Counted from the first letter of the stretch, positions 12,181 to 21,778 are shown. The stretch is 34,270 nucleotides of DNA from Bacillota bacterium (GCA_012522135.1 JAAYLA010000035.1:1-34270); one strand, 5' to 3'. Notes: a model not told the origin generated them from the sequence alone. Made by a program: numbers and translations.

Positions 12181-12684
12181 TCAAACGACTTGGACCACGA
12201 ACGCGATGACCAGGCCGATGCCCACGAACAGCTTGACCACCATGGATCCGAGCGCGCCGATCAAGCCTCCAAAGCCGGCTCTCACCGCGTCGGGTCCATC
12301 CTTGCCCGCCAACAGCTCACCGACTGTCGCACCCAGGAACGGGCCGAGCACAAGACCGACGGGTAGAAAAAAGAGGCCTGCGATCGAGCCGATCACGGCC
12401 CCGATGCTTCCCGCTCTGCCCGCACCGAAACGCCTGGCGCCGTAGGCCCGCCCGAACTGGTCAGCGACTTCCGCCGCGACGACTACGGCCAAGGTGGTCA
12501 GGAGAAAGGTTCCGTCTACCCGGACGAACCCTTCCACGGCGGCGAACCCGGCCATCGCCAGCCAGACCAGTGGCAGGCCCGGCAAGATGGGGACCACCGT
12601 CCCCGCCACGCCGAGCAGCATGACGAGGACGGCGGCCGCAAAAGCGATCCAGCCTAAGGCGCCCACGAAACCGACCTCCGACAA
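12181..12684 (-). CDS. DUF456 domain membrane protein
   Basis: LLGVAGTVVPILPGLPLVWLAM... FFLPVGLVLGPFLGATVGELL, typical DUF456; TTG start. Confidence 0.82.
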   Translation of the reverse strand: MSEVGFVGALGWIAFAAAVLVMLLGVAGTVVPILPGLPLVWLAMAGFAAVEGFVRVDGTFLLTTLAVVVAAEVADQFGRAYGARRFGAGRAGSIGAVIGSIAGLFFLPVGLVLGPFLGATVGELLAGKDGPDAVRAGFGGLIGALGSMVVKLFVGIGLVIAFVVQVV

Positions 12685-12706
12685 AACCTTGCGGCCTCGC
12701 TTCGGA

Positions 12707-13786
12707 TCATATCACTTCCAGATAATCCCGATCGGGCAGAGGCGGATGGGGCGCGTGGGGCTCCAGCTGGTACCAAAATACGGTGGACGCAATGTCGTCT
12801 TGCAGAGGCAAGTACCGGCCTCCGGAGCGCCATCCCAGGGCCTGAATCGTCACCCGCAAATCCTTCTCGAAGCGGATGGGATCTTGGATGTGCCAGCGGT
12901 ACATGCCGAACCGCTGCTGACTCCGGTAAAGCCCGTCGGGCCGGATCACCTGGGGCAGCCCGAGGTACGGCGTGCTGAAGGTGCGGTACTCACCGTTTAC
13001 ATCGAAGTTCCAGGCGCCGCCGAAGTAGTCCTCCGTGCCGGTGCCGCAGATGGTCGGAAAATCGCGGTCGCCGTCGATGTAAAACTTCACTTCCCCTTCG
13101 CCCCACCAGCCCGAATTGTTCACACCCCAGGCAATGTAGGTTCCCACGTACTGCCCTTGACCTCGGATGTGGTCGACCAAGGTGTGCACTTCTTTGTAGG
13201 GAAGCGGGTTGCTGCGGCGCCAGAAAGCGTGGAAGTAGGCCGCGTCGTCGGGTACCTCGGTCAGCACATAGTCGATCTGGTAGTAGACGGTCGCGTCTTC
13301 GTCGGAAAGGTTTTCGATCTCAAGGCGCGCTGACTTCCGGAACGGCATCTCCCAATACGAGTTCATGCCGCCGTGGGGATTGACCGCTATGGGAAGGGAG
13401 TTGATCTGCGCGAACTCGCACCAGCCGCTGCAGAAAAAGTCGCCGTAGGGCACTTCGACCGAAGGGAGCGGTTCATCGTCCCAGAAAAAGCGGAGCACGA
13501 GCTGGCGCCAATGTTTGCGGTGGGTGGTGATCCAGATATGTTGGATGGCCCCGGGACCTTCAATTTCGGCCAGTACGAATTTCGTGCGGGCTTCGAGGCG
13601 GATCGAGGGCGAGACCTTCCAGCCTTGACCAAGCTCTCGGGCGGCATGCGCTCCGGTGCCTTCCGTGGCCATTCCGCCTTTGCCTTTTTCGCCCGTAAAA
13701 TTTTCCGCACTGATTGAGCGCGTTTTCGCCGGCGAGATGCGCCACAGATTATGTAAACCGACTCCGAGTCCGTTGAAACGCTGCAT
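12707..13786 (-). CDS. DUF2961 / GH172-family protein
   Basis: SISAENFTGEKGKGGMATEG, GPGAIQHIWIT, CGTGTEDYFGGAWNF; SD AAGGAGG before ATG. Confidence 0.9.
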   Translation of the reverse strand: MQRFNGLGVGLHNLWRISPAKTRSISAENFTGEKGKGGMATEGTGAHAARELGQGWKVSPSIRLEARTKFVLAEIEGPGAIQHIWITTHRKHWRQLVLRFFWDDEPLPSVEVPYGDFFCSGWCEFAQINSLPIAVNPHGGMNSYWEMPFRKSARLEIENLSDEDATVYYQIDYVLTEVPDDAAYFHAFWRRSNPLPYKEVHTLVDHIRGQGQYVGTYIAWGVNNSGWWGEGEVKFYIDGDRDFPTICGTGTEDYFGGAWNFDVNGEYRTFSTPYLGLPQVIRPDGLYRSQQRFGMYRWHIQDPIRFEKDLRVTIQALGWRSGGRYLPLQDDIASTVFWYQLEPHAPHPPLPDRDYLEVI

Positions 13787-13892
13787 GACCTGTCCTCCTT
13801 ATGCTCCATCCGTGCTCTCGGGAAACGCTTAACACACTACCGTAGCCGAGGCCGTCCGTTCCCACTTTCTAGCGGTGCCCACGTAATCCTCC

Positions 13893-15623
13893 CTATAGGC
13901 TGCCGGCCGCCACGAGTTCGATCAAGTACCCGGCATCGTCGTAACGGTCCTCGGCGCTCAGAAAATGGACGTAGCTGATGCCGAAGGCGCTCGGGTGTAC
14001 CAGCGGCAGGGTAAGGGAGCGCTCGCCCACGGTGAGCCGGCACGCGCCTGTGTCCGCCGCGTCCCAACGGAAGACAAGCTCGTGCCAGACGCCGGGCTCG
14101 AGCTGCACCGCCCCGGACTCATCGGGCCTGAACGTGACCGTGTACATGGCGAAGTGACGGGCAAATACGTCCGTCGGGTTGAACCAGCGATCCGTAAGAT
14201 TGATGCGGCCGCCTGCGGTGCCGGGCAGCAGTTGGATGCGGGTGCAGAACGTGCCGGAGGGCGCGGCGGGGAAGTTCCAGACGGCCCCCTGCACGTCGCT
14301 CACAAGGCTCGGGTCGGGCGTACGGCGGATGTGCAGCACCTGCGCTCCGGGCCGGTCGGGATGGGCCACGAGGCGCGGGCCCACCTTGCGGTCATAGGCG
14401 CAGTGGCCTCGAATTTCATCGATGTATTGGTGGACGCTCCAATGCTCCAGACCGTTTTCGAAGTCGTCGCGGCGCCCCTTTTCGTACAGCCAGGCCGGAT
14501 CGAAAATGAGGAGCCTGCGGCAGACGGGGTGTTGCCCGACCGCGACCAGCACTTTTCCGTGAGGCAGCTCGACGGCTTGGGACTGGTGCACGCTCTTGTC
14601 CAAGGAAACCGCCGGGCCGCCGCCGCTCGTGGCGAAGTCGCCGTCGTTGCGAGCCGGGTTGAGCAGCAGTTCCCGAAAGCCGATCCACGTTTTGCCGTCG
14701 TCTTCGCTGATGGCGGCGTGGAAGGCGTCGCGGTTCGTGAACACGTCTTCAGCCCGGCCCGACCGGATGGACTCGGTAAGGGGATCGCCCTCGGGAAGCA
14801 GGCTGTGGTCCCGCTCGGGCAGGGGCGTCGTGTTGCACCAGAGGAACAAGATGCGTCCGTCGGATAGGCGATGGAGCGTCGGCATGGTCAGGGTGCCGTA
14901 GAAGGGGGACGGTTTGGGCGCTGTCCACGTATCGCCGCCGTCATACGAGAAGGATTCGTAGTGGTTGTTCGTGGACGTGCGCAGCAACATCCACAGGGTG
15001 CCGTCGGAAAGCTCGACGACCGTGGGCTCGGTGACGCGGTTTTGCCAGCGGATACCTCGGTCGGGCCAGGTGATGGGATAGGGGTCTATGGTTTCAATCT
15101 CCCGGACCCGCCACGTGTGGCCGTCGTCGTCGGAAAGGGCCACGGCCGCCCGGTTGATGCCGTCGTCGCAGTACAGGTTCGTGGGGACGATGACCCGCTC
15201 GCGGCGCCGCAGGAAAAGGGGCAGCCGCATCATGCCGGCGAGACGATGGTCGATTTGCCGGGCGTGATACGGGCCGTCGATGCCGGTCGTGGAGCGATAG
15301 ACCGACAGCGGAACGCCGGGCCCGCTCCAAAGGAAATAGTAGTCGCCGGAATAGGGGCTCGGCACGCCGGGCGAAGGGGAGACCACTTCGTCCACGGTAG
15401 GCTTGTCCGTCAGGATGAAGCCCGGGTCGAGTTCTTTCGACTGCCACGTGAGTCCGTTGTCCCTGCTTTCGATATAGAGGGGATGCGGCTCGCGCACCGT
15501 GCCTCGGTAACCGTAGCAGCGGATGGTGCCGTCGGGCAGTCGAATCAAGTTGCGAAAGGCGTTCGAGGGAGGAACGCCGGTGACGACGGGGGCGAAAATG
15601 TTGTCGAGTTCGACGCGGGGCAC
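13893..15623 (-). CDS. BNR/Asp-box exo-sialidase-like protein with C-terminal lectin-like domain
   Basis: Asp boxes SRDNGLTW, SDDDGHTW, SYDGGDTW, SEDDGKTW; SD AAGGAGGA before GTG at 15623; no signal peptide from this start. Confidence 0.85.
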   Translation of the reverse strand: MPRVELDNIFAPVVTGVPPSNAFRNLIRLPDGTIRCYGYRGTVREPHPLYIESRDNGLTWQSKELDPGFILTDKPTVDEVVSPSPGVPSPYSGDYYFLWSGPGVPLSVYRSTTGIDGPYHARQIDHRLAGMMRLPLFLRRRERVIVPTNLYCDDGINRAAVALSDDDGHTWRVREIETIDPYPITWPDRGIRWQNRVTEPTVVELSDGTLWMLLRTSTNNHYESFSYDGGDTWTAPKPSPFYGTLTMPTLHRLSDGRILFLWCNTTPLPERDHSLLPEGDPLTESIRSGRAEDVFTNRDAFHAAISEDDGKTWIGFRELLLNPARNDGDFATSGGGPAVSLDKSVHQSQAVELPHGKVLVAVGQHPVCRRLLIFDPAWLYEKGRRDDFENGLEHWSVHQYIDEIRGHCAYDRKVGPRLVAHPDRPGAQVLHIRRTPDPSLVSDVQGAVWNFPAAPSGTFCTRIQLLPGTAGGRINLTDRWFNPTDVFARHFAMYTVTFRPDESGAVQLEPGVWHELVFRWDAADTGACRLTVGERSLTLPLVHPSAFGISYVHFLSAEDRYDDAGYLIELVAAGSL

Positions 15624-15726
15624 TGCTTGCTCCTCCTTCGGGACCGGCTGCGGCACAGCCGCCCGGTTGGCGTTGTGCACGGCGCAACCGGCCATGCGGC
15701 AGGTGCATTATAGCACGGAACGCGGG

Positions 15727-15757
15727 GGAAGGCTCCCACGGTTTCCGGGAGCCTTCC
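15727..15757 (-). terminator. hairpin downstream of SBP gene
   Basis: GGAAGGCTCCC/GGGAGCCTTCC perfect 11-bp stem, 9-nt loop; no clear T-tract. Confidence 0.5.
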
Positions 15758-15795
15758 GTCCGTGTGATCGAACGATCGATTTTCTGTTAGTTTTG

Positions 15796-17073
15796 TTAGT
15801 CCTCCATAGCGCGCACGATTTCTGCCCGCCATTCGTCGTTGGCCCGCTCTAGGGCGATGGAAGAGGGCTCCTGGTCGATGAGCACCGCATTGCGGGCGCG
15901 GACCAGGTGGTTCCATACGTTCGGCACGCCTTCGCCGTACGGATTGTGCTTCTCGAACCGCACCGACTCGGCATGCGAGAGCGAGGCGATGTACCAGCGC
16001 GTGAGGGGATCGTCGAAGCGCGAGCCTTGAATAAACTCACGCGACGGCCCAAAGAACCCCGTCGTGCCGAAGATGAGCGTCTGGGCCTCCGGGGACGTCG
16101 CCAGGAATTCCGCCAGTTTCCAGGCGGCGTCGATGTGCTTTGCTCCCTTGGGGATCATGTTGATGAACGTGGTGACCTGCTGCTTGCGTGTGCCGTCCCA
16201 GGTTGGATGCCAGGTGACTCCGAATTCATGCTCCGGCGCCCGGCGGCCAAGTTCGGCCGGCGCGTAGGCGCCGAGGTTTGCCATGGCAGTCTGTTGCCGC
16301 CCGATCAAATACCAGCCGGCGGGCATGGCCTCGTGAAACTCTTCGGCCGACCGGGCTTGGCCCAAAACGAAGTTGTCGTTCAGGAAGTCGAGGGCACGGG
16401 CCACTTCCGCTGAATTGAGGCGGGGTTCGCCGTCCGCGATGAGGGTTAGATCGAAATAAGTTTCCAACACGTCGGGGTTGGAGTTGCGCCCCTCCAGCGG
16501 ATGGTAGCCGATGCGGACCAGGTTGTCGTCGGCGGAGCGGACGACGAGCTTTCTGGCGAGCTCGACCAGCTCCGTCCACGTTATAGAGCGGTCTTCCGGC
16601 AGCGGTTGGATGCCGCCTTCGGCAAACATCGTCTTGTTCCAGACAAGTCCGTCGAGCGGGTAGAGGGCTACTCCGGGAACCCCGTATTCAACGCCGCGAA
16701 ACTGGGCCGTCATCTCGAGGCCGGGCAAGAGTTTTTCCCACAGTCCGGTGGCGGCAAAGTAGGCGTCCAAAGGCTCGAGGCCGTCCAGGAGAAGCATGGA
16801 TTCGTAAAAGCCCGACGTGCCCAGGACTAGGTCGGGGGGAACCCCTGCCGCGGTGGCCGTAGCCAACTGGTCCAGGTTGACGCCGACGCGCTTTGTAACC
16901 TTGAGATCCGGGTGGAGCTGTTCGAATAGGGCGATGGCTGCGTCGATGCCTCCTTGCGATTCCTGCGGCCAGCCCCAGACCCAATATGTAATCTCCTGTT
17001 GCGCCGACACGGGAACGACCAACATCGCAAGCGCCAGTACCCAGACGAGCGACAATCCGAATGCGCGTGTCAC
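15796..17073 (-). CDS. ABC transporter extracellular solute (sugar)-binding protein, family 1
   Basis: Signal peptide MTRAFGLSLVWVLALAMLVVPVSA|QQE, ITYWVWGWPQE, family-1 SBP pattern; SD GAGGAGG before GTG at 17073. Confidence 0.9.
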   Translation of the reverse strand: MTRAFGLSLVWVLALAMLVVPVSAQQEITYWVWGWPQESQGGIDAAIALFEQLHPDLKVTKRVGVNLDQLATATAAGVPPDLVLGTSGFYESMLLLDGLEPLDAYFAATGLWEKLLPGLEMTAQFRGVEYGVPGVALYPLDGLVWNKTMFAEGGIQPLPEDRSITWTELVELARKLVVRSADDNLVRIGYHPLEGRNSNPDVLETYFDLTLIADGEPRLNSAEVARALDFLNDNFVLGQARSAEEFHEAMPAGWYLIGRQQTAMANLGAYAPAELGRRAPEHEFGVTWHPTWDGTRKQQVTTFINMIPKGAKHIDAAWKLAEFLATSPEAQTLIFGTTGFFGPSREFIQGSRFDDPLTRWYIASLSHAESVRFEKHNPYGEGVPNVWNHLVRARNAVLIDQEPSSIALERANDEWRAEIVRAMED

Positions 17074-17196
17074 GGTCGTGCAGCCTCCTCGTCCTTGTCG
17101 AGTCCCTGGTGACGTCTGTTCGCTTCCAAGGCAATGACACAACGCGGTGCGAAGATCGTGGGTACAGCCCTCCCTCATCTTGTCTATATTCGGTAT

Positions 17197-17222
17197 GTGG
17201 ATACAGAAACCACAAAATGGTT
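17197..17222. promoter_or_regulatory. tripartite operator-like site B
   Basis: G-TGGAT-ACAGA-AACCA-CAAAA-TGGTT; includes perfect palindrome GAAACCA-CAAAA-TGGTTTC (17206-17224). Confidence 0.65.
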
Positions 17223-17230
17223 TCGAGCCG

Positions 17231-17260
17231 ATTGTACCACCGCAGGCTTTGTCGTGTCAA
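17231..17260 (-). promoter_or_regulatory. sigmaA-type promoter of the SBP gene
   Basis: Minus strand TTGACA (17260-17255), 18-nt spacer, TACAAT (17236-17231), reading toward the SBP start at 17073. Confidence 0.7.
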
Positions 17261-17654
17261 GAAGAGTCAATTGCGACATCTAAGCGTCCCCCGGCGCCCG
17301 GCCCAACGGTAACCATGCCGGTCACTGCGCCCGCAGGAACTGCCGGAACCCGGAACACTTCGTGATAACGGGCACAGGCGGTGCCGGCAGGATTCTGCCG
17401 CCGCCTGGGCGAATGTTGTGACACAGTATGCAGAGTCAGTCTCCTTCCGGGGCATCGGTACGGTCGCCCTCCCGCCGGTTCGCACGCGGAGCCGGTGGAG
17501 TGGATCAGGTCCGTCACCGGTGCCCCAGCCCTTTTAAGGACTTGAAAAACCCGGGGAGAGCGTCGAGCTAGCGCGCAGCACTCAATATGCGGCAATATCT
17601 CCTGCGGTTGCCACGCACGCCGTGACATGGTAGAATTGTGCCGGAAGTCGTTTC

Positions 17655-17680
17655 GTGGATCTTTTATCCATAAAGTGGAT
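17655..17680. promoter_or_regulatory. tripartite operator-like site A
   Basis: G-TGGAT-CTTTT-ATCCA-TAAAG-TGGAT; same 10-bp-phased layout as site B. Confidence 0.6.
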
Positions 17681-17757
17681 AAACCGTAGGCCCCAATCTC
17701 CCTAATCCGGGTACGCCCTGTCACCGGGTCACCAGGCGGCTCGGGAGATCGGTCGGC

Positions 17758-18567
17758 TCACGCCGTCCGGCGGCGTTGCAGCAGTTCGGTGTACCAGTGC
17801 CTGGGATCCGCGCTCAGCTGCATGCCTAAGGCGGCCGACGCGTCGCGGCAGACATCGCACACACGGGCTGCGTGATCTTGCAAATCGGCCTCTGTAAAGG
17901 GAGCCTTCTCCGAGGAGATGGAGATGGCCGCTTCGGGAAGGCCGTGTGCATTGACAATGACCGAGGCGACGCAGTGCAGCCCGAGCGTGCTCTCTTCGTC
18001 GTCGAAGGAAAAGCCGTTCGTTCTTATCTGTTCGATCGCATCGCGCAGCTTGGCCTCCGACGTGATCGTGTTGGGCGTGAAGGGCCGGAACTCGTAGTTT
18101 TCGAGGATTTCCTCGATTTCATCGTCGGGGCTAAAGGCGATAAGGGCTTTGCCCAGAGCCGTGGAGTGGAGCGGTGCCCGGGTTCCGACGGGGGTGTAGC
18201 GGGCATACGCCTCGGGGGGCAGCACCGTATCGAGGTAGACGACTTCTTGACCCGAGCGGACGGCCAGGTGCACGGCGGCGCCGCAGTCCTGGCTGAGCTT
18301 CGCCATATACGGGTAGACGAGGCGGCCCAGAGTGGCTTGATGTACGCCGGGGTTGTAGAGACGGAGCACTCGGGGACCGATCCGGTAGATTTTGTTCGAA
18401 CGTTGAAAGTGCAGGTACCCCAAGCGGGCGAGGGTAGTGAGCATGCGGTGGGCCGTCGCGTACGGCAGGCCGAACCGGTCGCTGATCTGCTGCGCGGTCA
18501 GTCCATCCCGCTCCGCGGCCACCGCCTCGAGTATGGAAAGGGCCTTCTCCACGCTGCGTACCGTCAC
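17758..18567 (-). CDS. IclR-family transcriptional regulator
   Basis: SVEKALSILEAVAAERDGLTAQQISDRFGLPYATAHRMLTTLARLGYL and IclR effector domain GTRAPLHSTALGKALIAF; SD AGGAGG. Confidence 0.96.
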   Translation of the reverse strand: MTVRSVEKALSILEAVAAERDGLTAQQISDRFGLPYATAHRMLTTLARLGYLHFQRSNKIYRIGPRVLRLYNPGVHQATLGRLVYPYMAKLSQDCGAAVHLAVRSGQEVVYLDTVLPPEAYARYTPVGTRAPLHSTALGKALIAFSPDDEIEEILENYEFRPFTPNTITSEAKLRDAIEQIRTNGFSFDDEESTLGLHCVASVIVNAHGLPEAAISISSEKAPFTEADLQDHAARVCDVCRDASAALGMQLSADPRHWYTELLQRRRTA

Positions 18568-18740
18568 GTCGTATCCTCCTCGGAACCGGTCGTTCTTTCC
18601 CCGCTCGGACGCCAGTGACCCCCGGCTCGCTGGAACGGGATTCCGAGTTCAGTCTATCACGAATCGAATGGGCGGGGAAGGAGCGGGCAGGGCGAGGTGT
18701 ATGAGCCGGCGCGGCAAGTTGCGAGTCGATTAAAGGGGGA

Positions 18741-20555
18741 ATGGTTGTGAGACGTTCACGCACCTGGGTCGCATTCCCAGTCTTCATGCTGCTTATGGCC
18801 GTGGCGGCGGGCAGCATGGCCCAGGCTGAGCAGGGCGCGCATAAGGAAGGATGGGTGTTGGTGTTTGAAGATGACTTCGACGGCGACGGCCTGGATCAGA
18901 CGAAGTGGAACCTGTTGCCGATAGGAGCTCCGGTCGCACCGCGCAAAGACGGGTACTGGGCCCACGAAGCGGTTTTCCTGGACGGCGAGGGGCACCTGGT
19001 TATCCGCACGTTCGAGGGGGACGGCGCCTACTACACGGGCGGCGTCAACACCCTGGGCAAGTTCGAGCAGGCATACGGCTACTACGAGATCCGGGCCCAG
19101 TTGCCCAAGGAGCCGGGGTTTTGGGCGGCCTTTTGGCTGATGACCGACGGCGTGCACCGTGTCGGCGACCAGGGGCGCGACGGCACCGAGATCGACATCT
19201 TCGAGTCGCCTTACGCGTCTGCCGATACGATCCACCACGCGCTGCACTGGGACGGCTACGGTGAAAGCCATCGTTCCGTAGGCCGCGACGTGCACATCCC
19301 GGGCATCTACGACGGGTTCCATGTGTTCGCGGTCGAGTGGAACGAGGAAGAGTACATTTTCTACGTCGACGGCGTCGAGACGTGGCGGACTTCCGCGGGC
19401 GGCGTCTCCAGGGTTCCGTCTTTCCTCAAAGTGACGGCGGAAGTGGGCACATGGGCCGGCGACATCCGTCAGGCCCGGCTGCCGGCGGATTTTATCGTCG
19501 ATTACGTGCGGGTTTACGCTAGGGATCACAAAATCGAGATCGATGCGCCCCCTCGCGATGCGGTCGTTGCCGCCGACGCACCTGTGCGCTTCCGCATCGC
19601 TCCGGACGTCGCCGTGAAGGAGGTCCGCGTGGTTCAAAACGGTACGGAGATTTACCGGGGAGCCGCGGTACCGGACGAGCTGACGCCGGCCTTGCCTGTG
19701 CAAGATGCGGAGGAGGAGCATCGCCTGACGGTCACCGTGCTCGATGCGGAAGGCCGCGAACACGAGCGGTCCGTGCGGTTCCGCGTGCAGCAGCTAAAGC
19801 TCGACATCCCCTTTGCCGTCGGCAGCCGAGTCCGTGAGGTGATCGACGTACGGGCAGCGGCCGGATTTGCGGCGGGAGAGCAGATAAGCGAGGCGCGGCT
19901 TGTTTTGCGTCCGGTGCAGCCGGGCGAGGAGACCGGCGGCGCAGGCACGGTGCTGTATGAGGGAGCCGGGCTGCCCGCCGTATCTTGGGACACCCGCACC
20001 TTTGCCGACGGCGCCTACGATCTCGTCTTGCTCGTGCGGACGGACAAGGGAAGGACGCTCGAGGTTCAGGAGCGCATTCTCGTGGACAACTGGGAAGTGC
20101 TGGAGGAGCCCTTTAACGCGCCGATCGCCTTTTTCGGGATGCAGGTCGACTCGCTCTTGGCCGTAGAACGTTCCCCGGGTTGGCACCACGTAACCGAGCG
20201 GCCCGCGGCCTTCTTCGGCGATGACGGTCGACTCGCAGCTCAAGGCCTCGGCGACCACGTCCTGGTTTGGAGGCTGCCGCGCCTTCGCTCTTTTGAGCTG
20301 GAAGTGTACGTGCACGATGAAGCTGACGCCGAACTCTTGCGCTTTGCAGCTGCTGCGGAAGGGGGCGAATGGCGAGAGCTGACCGGCAGGGTGTCGGTTG
20401 AGGAACGCTCACCGGAAGGCTGGCTGCGTCTGCGGATTTACGGTACGGTGCCGGATGCGTGGGAGGCCGACTTGTTCCGGCTTACGTACGCCCCGCAGGA
20501 GGAAGCGAACGCACCCTTGCAGCTGGGCCGCTTGCTGCTCCGGGGCCAGAAGTAA
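18741..20555 (+). CDS. secreted GH16 family glucanase (laminarinase-like) with C-terminal accessory modules
   Basis: Signal peptide; LVFEDDFDGDGLDQTKWN, GFWAAFWLM, catalytic DGTEIDIFES, FHVFAVEWNEEEYIFYVDG. Confidence 0.93.
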   Translation: MVVRRSRTWVAFPVFMLLMAVAAGSMAQAEQGAHKEGWVLVFEDDFDGDGLDQTKWNLLPIGAPVAPRKDGYWAHEAVFLDGEGHLVIRTFEGDGAYYTGGVNTLGKFEQAYGYYEIRAQLPKEPGFWAAFWLMTDGVHRVGDQGRDGTEIDIFESPYASADTIHHALHWDGYGESHRSVGRDVHIPGIYDGFHVFAVEWNEEEYIFYVDGVETWRTSAGGVSRVPSFLKVTAEVGTWAGDIRQARLPADFIVDYVRVYARDHKIEIDAPPRDAVVAADAPVRFRIAPDVAVKEVRVVQNGTEIYRGAAVPDELTPALPVQDAEEEHRLTVTVLDAEGREHERSVRFRVQQLKLDIPFAVGSRVREVIDVRAAAGFAAGEQISEARLVLRPVQPGEETGGAGTVLYEGAGLPAVSWDTRTFADGAYDLVLLVRTDKGRTLEVQERILVDNWEVLEEPFNAPIAFFGMQVDSLLAVERSPGWHHVTERPAAFFGDDGRLAAQGLGDHVLVWRLPRLRSFELEVYVHDEADAELLRFAAAAEGGEWRELTGRVSVEERSPEGWLRLRIYGTVPDAWEADLFRLTYAPQEEANAPLQLGRLLLRGQK

Positions 20556-20562
20556 AGACGGG

Positions 20563-20600
20563 AGGGCCGTGCGGACGGGGGCTCCTTTCCGCGCGGCCCT
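20563..20600. terminator. bidirectional terminator between convergent genes
   Basis: AGGGCCGTGCGGA/TCCGCGCGGCCCT 13-bp stem with one G-U, 12-nt loop. Confidence 0.6.
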
Positions 20601-20611
20601 TGCGCTATGCT

Positions 20612-21778
20612 TTACCTGCCTTCCCAGTGCAGGTCAACCCACGCGAGATATGCCTGCACGACAATGGGCGCCGGGCGCTTGTCGTAGTACGCGGCGATCA
20701 CATCGAATACCCGTTTATCGTACAAACCGAGTTCCAGCCACCGGCCCACCTGAAGCCCGTACGAATCGTCTAACTGGCCGGTGCCGCCGATGTGGCTGTA
20801 CACGTTGCCCTCCGGAGTAAAGATATTCTCCAAGACGGTGCGGACCAAGGCATCGATGTCCTCACGCTGGAAGACGATACCGTGTTTGTAGGCCTGGATG
20901 ATGAAGTCGGCATTGATCGCCGCGTGGGAGATGTCTTCTCCCGTGCGGGCGATGGAGCCGGCGAAGGGGCCGGCCGGAATGGAAACAGGGCCCGTGAGCG
21001 GCGTCGGATCGGCCCGGTACGGCCACACGTAGGAGCCGTTCGGCATGCGGTAAAGTCGATTGCGGAAGAAGTGGGCCAAGCGGCTTGCTTTATCTAAGTA
21101 TTCCGGGTTTCCCGTGGCGGCGTAGAGCTCAATCAAGGTGAGTCCGAGGGCATTTTGCTGGTTCAGGGGCAAAACGTCGCCCGACACGATTCCGTGCTCG
21201 GCCGCCGCGCCGAATACATAGTATCCTTCTCGCTCGAAATCCGGACCGAGGACGAAATCTTCGTCGTGGGTCCGGACCGCGTCTTCCACCGCCCTTAGGT
21301 ATTCGAGGGCCCGGGCACCCCACCGCGCCTGCAGCCTTTCGTCTGCCCACACTAGCCGTACGAAGCGGATCATCGGGTAGGTGATCATTCCGGTGTGGAC
21401 GGCCCATACGTAGTGGCTGCTCCCGTCCGTGCTGTATCGCGCCGTGCCCCACGCCGACCGCAGCCTTCCCAGATAGTCCGCGTCGCCCACAGCATCATCC
21501 CGCTGCGCGAGAACCCGCTCGATGGCCTCGGCCAGGATTTCCAAGTACTTCTCGTCCGCCGTCGCCTCGTACATGATGGCGAGCGACCGCATGTAGTAAC
21601 TCACGTTCCAGGCGTACAAGTCTTTGTTGTCCAGATAGCTCTTGTCGAAGTCGCGAAGGGACTGCTCATACTGGGTTACGTACCGACTGGCAAGGGCTGC
21701 AGGCAAGGGACAGCAGGCAAGGCACAGCGCGAGAAAGAGCGCGGTGCGTACGGTCCTGCGGCTACTTGCGCCGTTCAT
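20612..21778 (-). CDS. secreted uncharacterised protein, possible (alpha/alpha)-toroid carbohydrate-active enzyme
   Basis: Signal peptide TALFLALCLACCPLPAALAS; helical repeats and aromatic/acid motifs (YAWNVSYYMRSLAIMYEA, GEDISHAAINADFIIQAYKHG). Confidence 0.6.
   Translation of the reverse strand: MNGASSRRTVRTALFLALCLACCPLPAALASRYVTQYEQSLRDFDKSYLDNKDLYAWNVSYYMRSLAIMYEATADEKYLEILAEAIERVLAQRDDAVGDADYLGRLRSAWGTARYSTDGSSHYVWAVHTGMITYPMIRFVRLVWADERLQARWGARALEYLRAVEDAVRTHDEDFVLGPDFEREGYYVFGAAAEHGIVSGDVLPLNQQNALGLTLIELYAATGNPEYLDKASRLAHFFRNRLYRMPNGSYVWPYRADPTPLTGPVSIPAGPFAGSIARTGEDISHAAINADFIIQAYKHGIVFQREDIDALVRTVLENIFTPEGNVYSHIGGTGQLDDSYGLQVGRWLELGLYDKRVFDVIAAYYDKRPAPIVVQAYLAWVDLHWEGR

Noticed and set aside
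13815-13845. cre/LacI-like site GTTAAGCGTTTCC upstream of the DUF2961 gene
   Set aside because: Core resembles cre but the flanking bases and spacing do not fit; too weak to claim
17257-17724. 155-aa minus-strand ORF between SBP and iclR
   Set aside because: Composition not protein-like, overlaps promoter/operator signals, no SD
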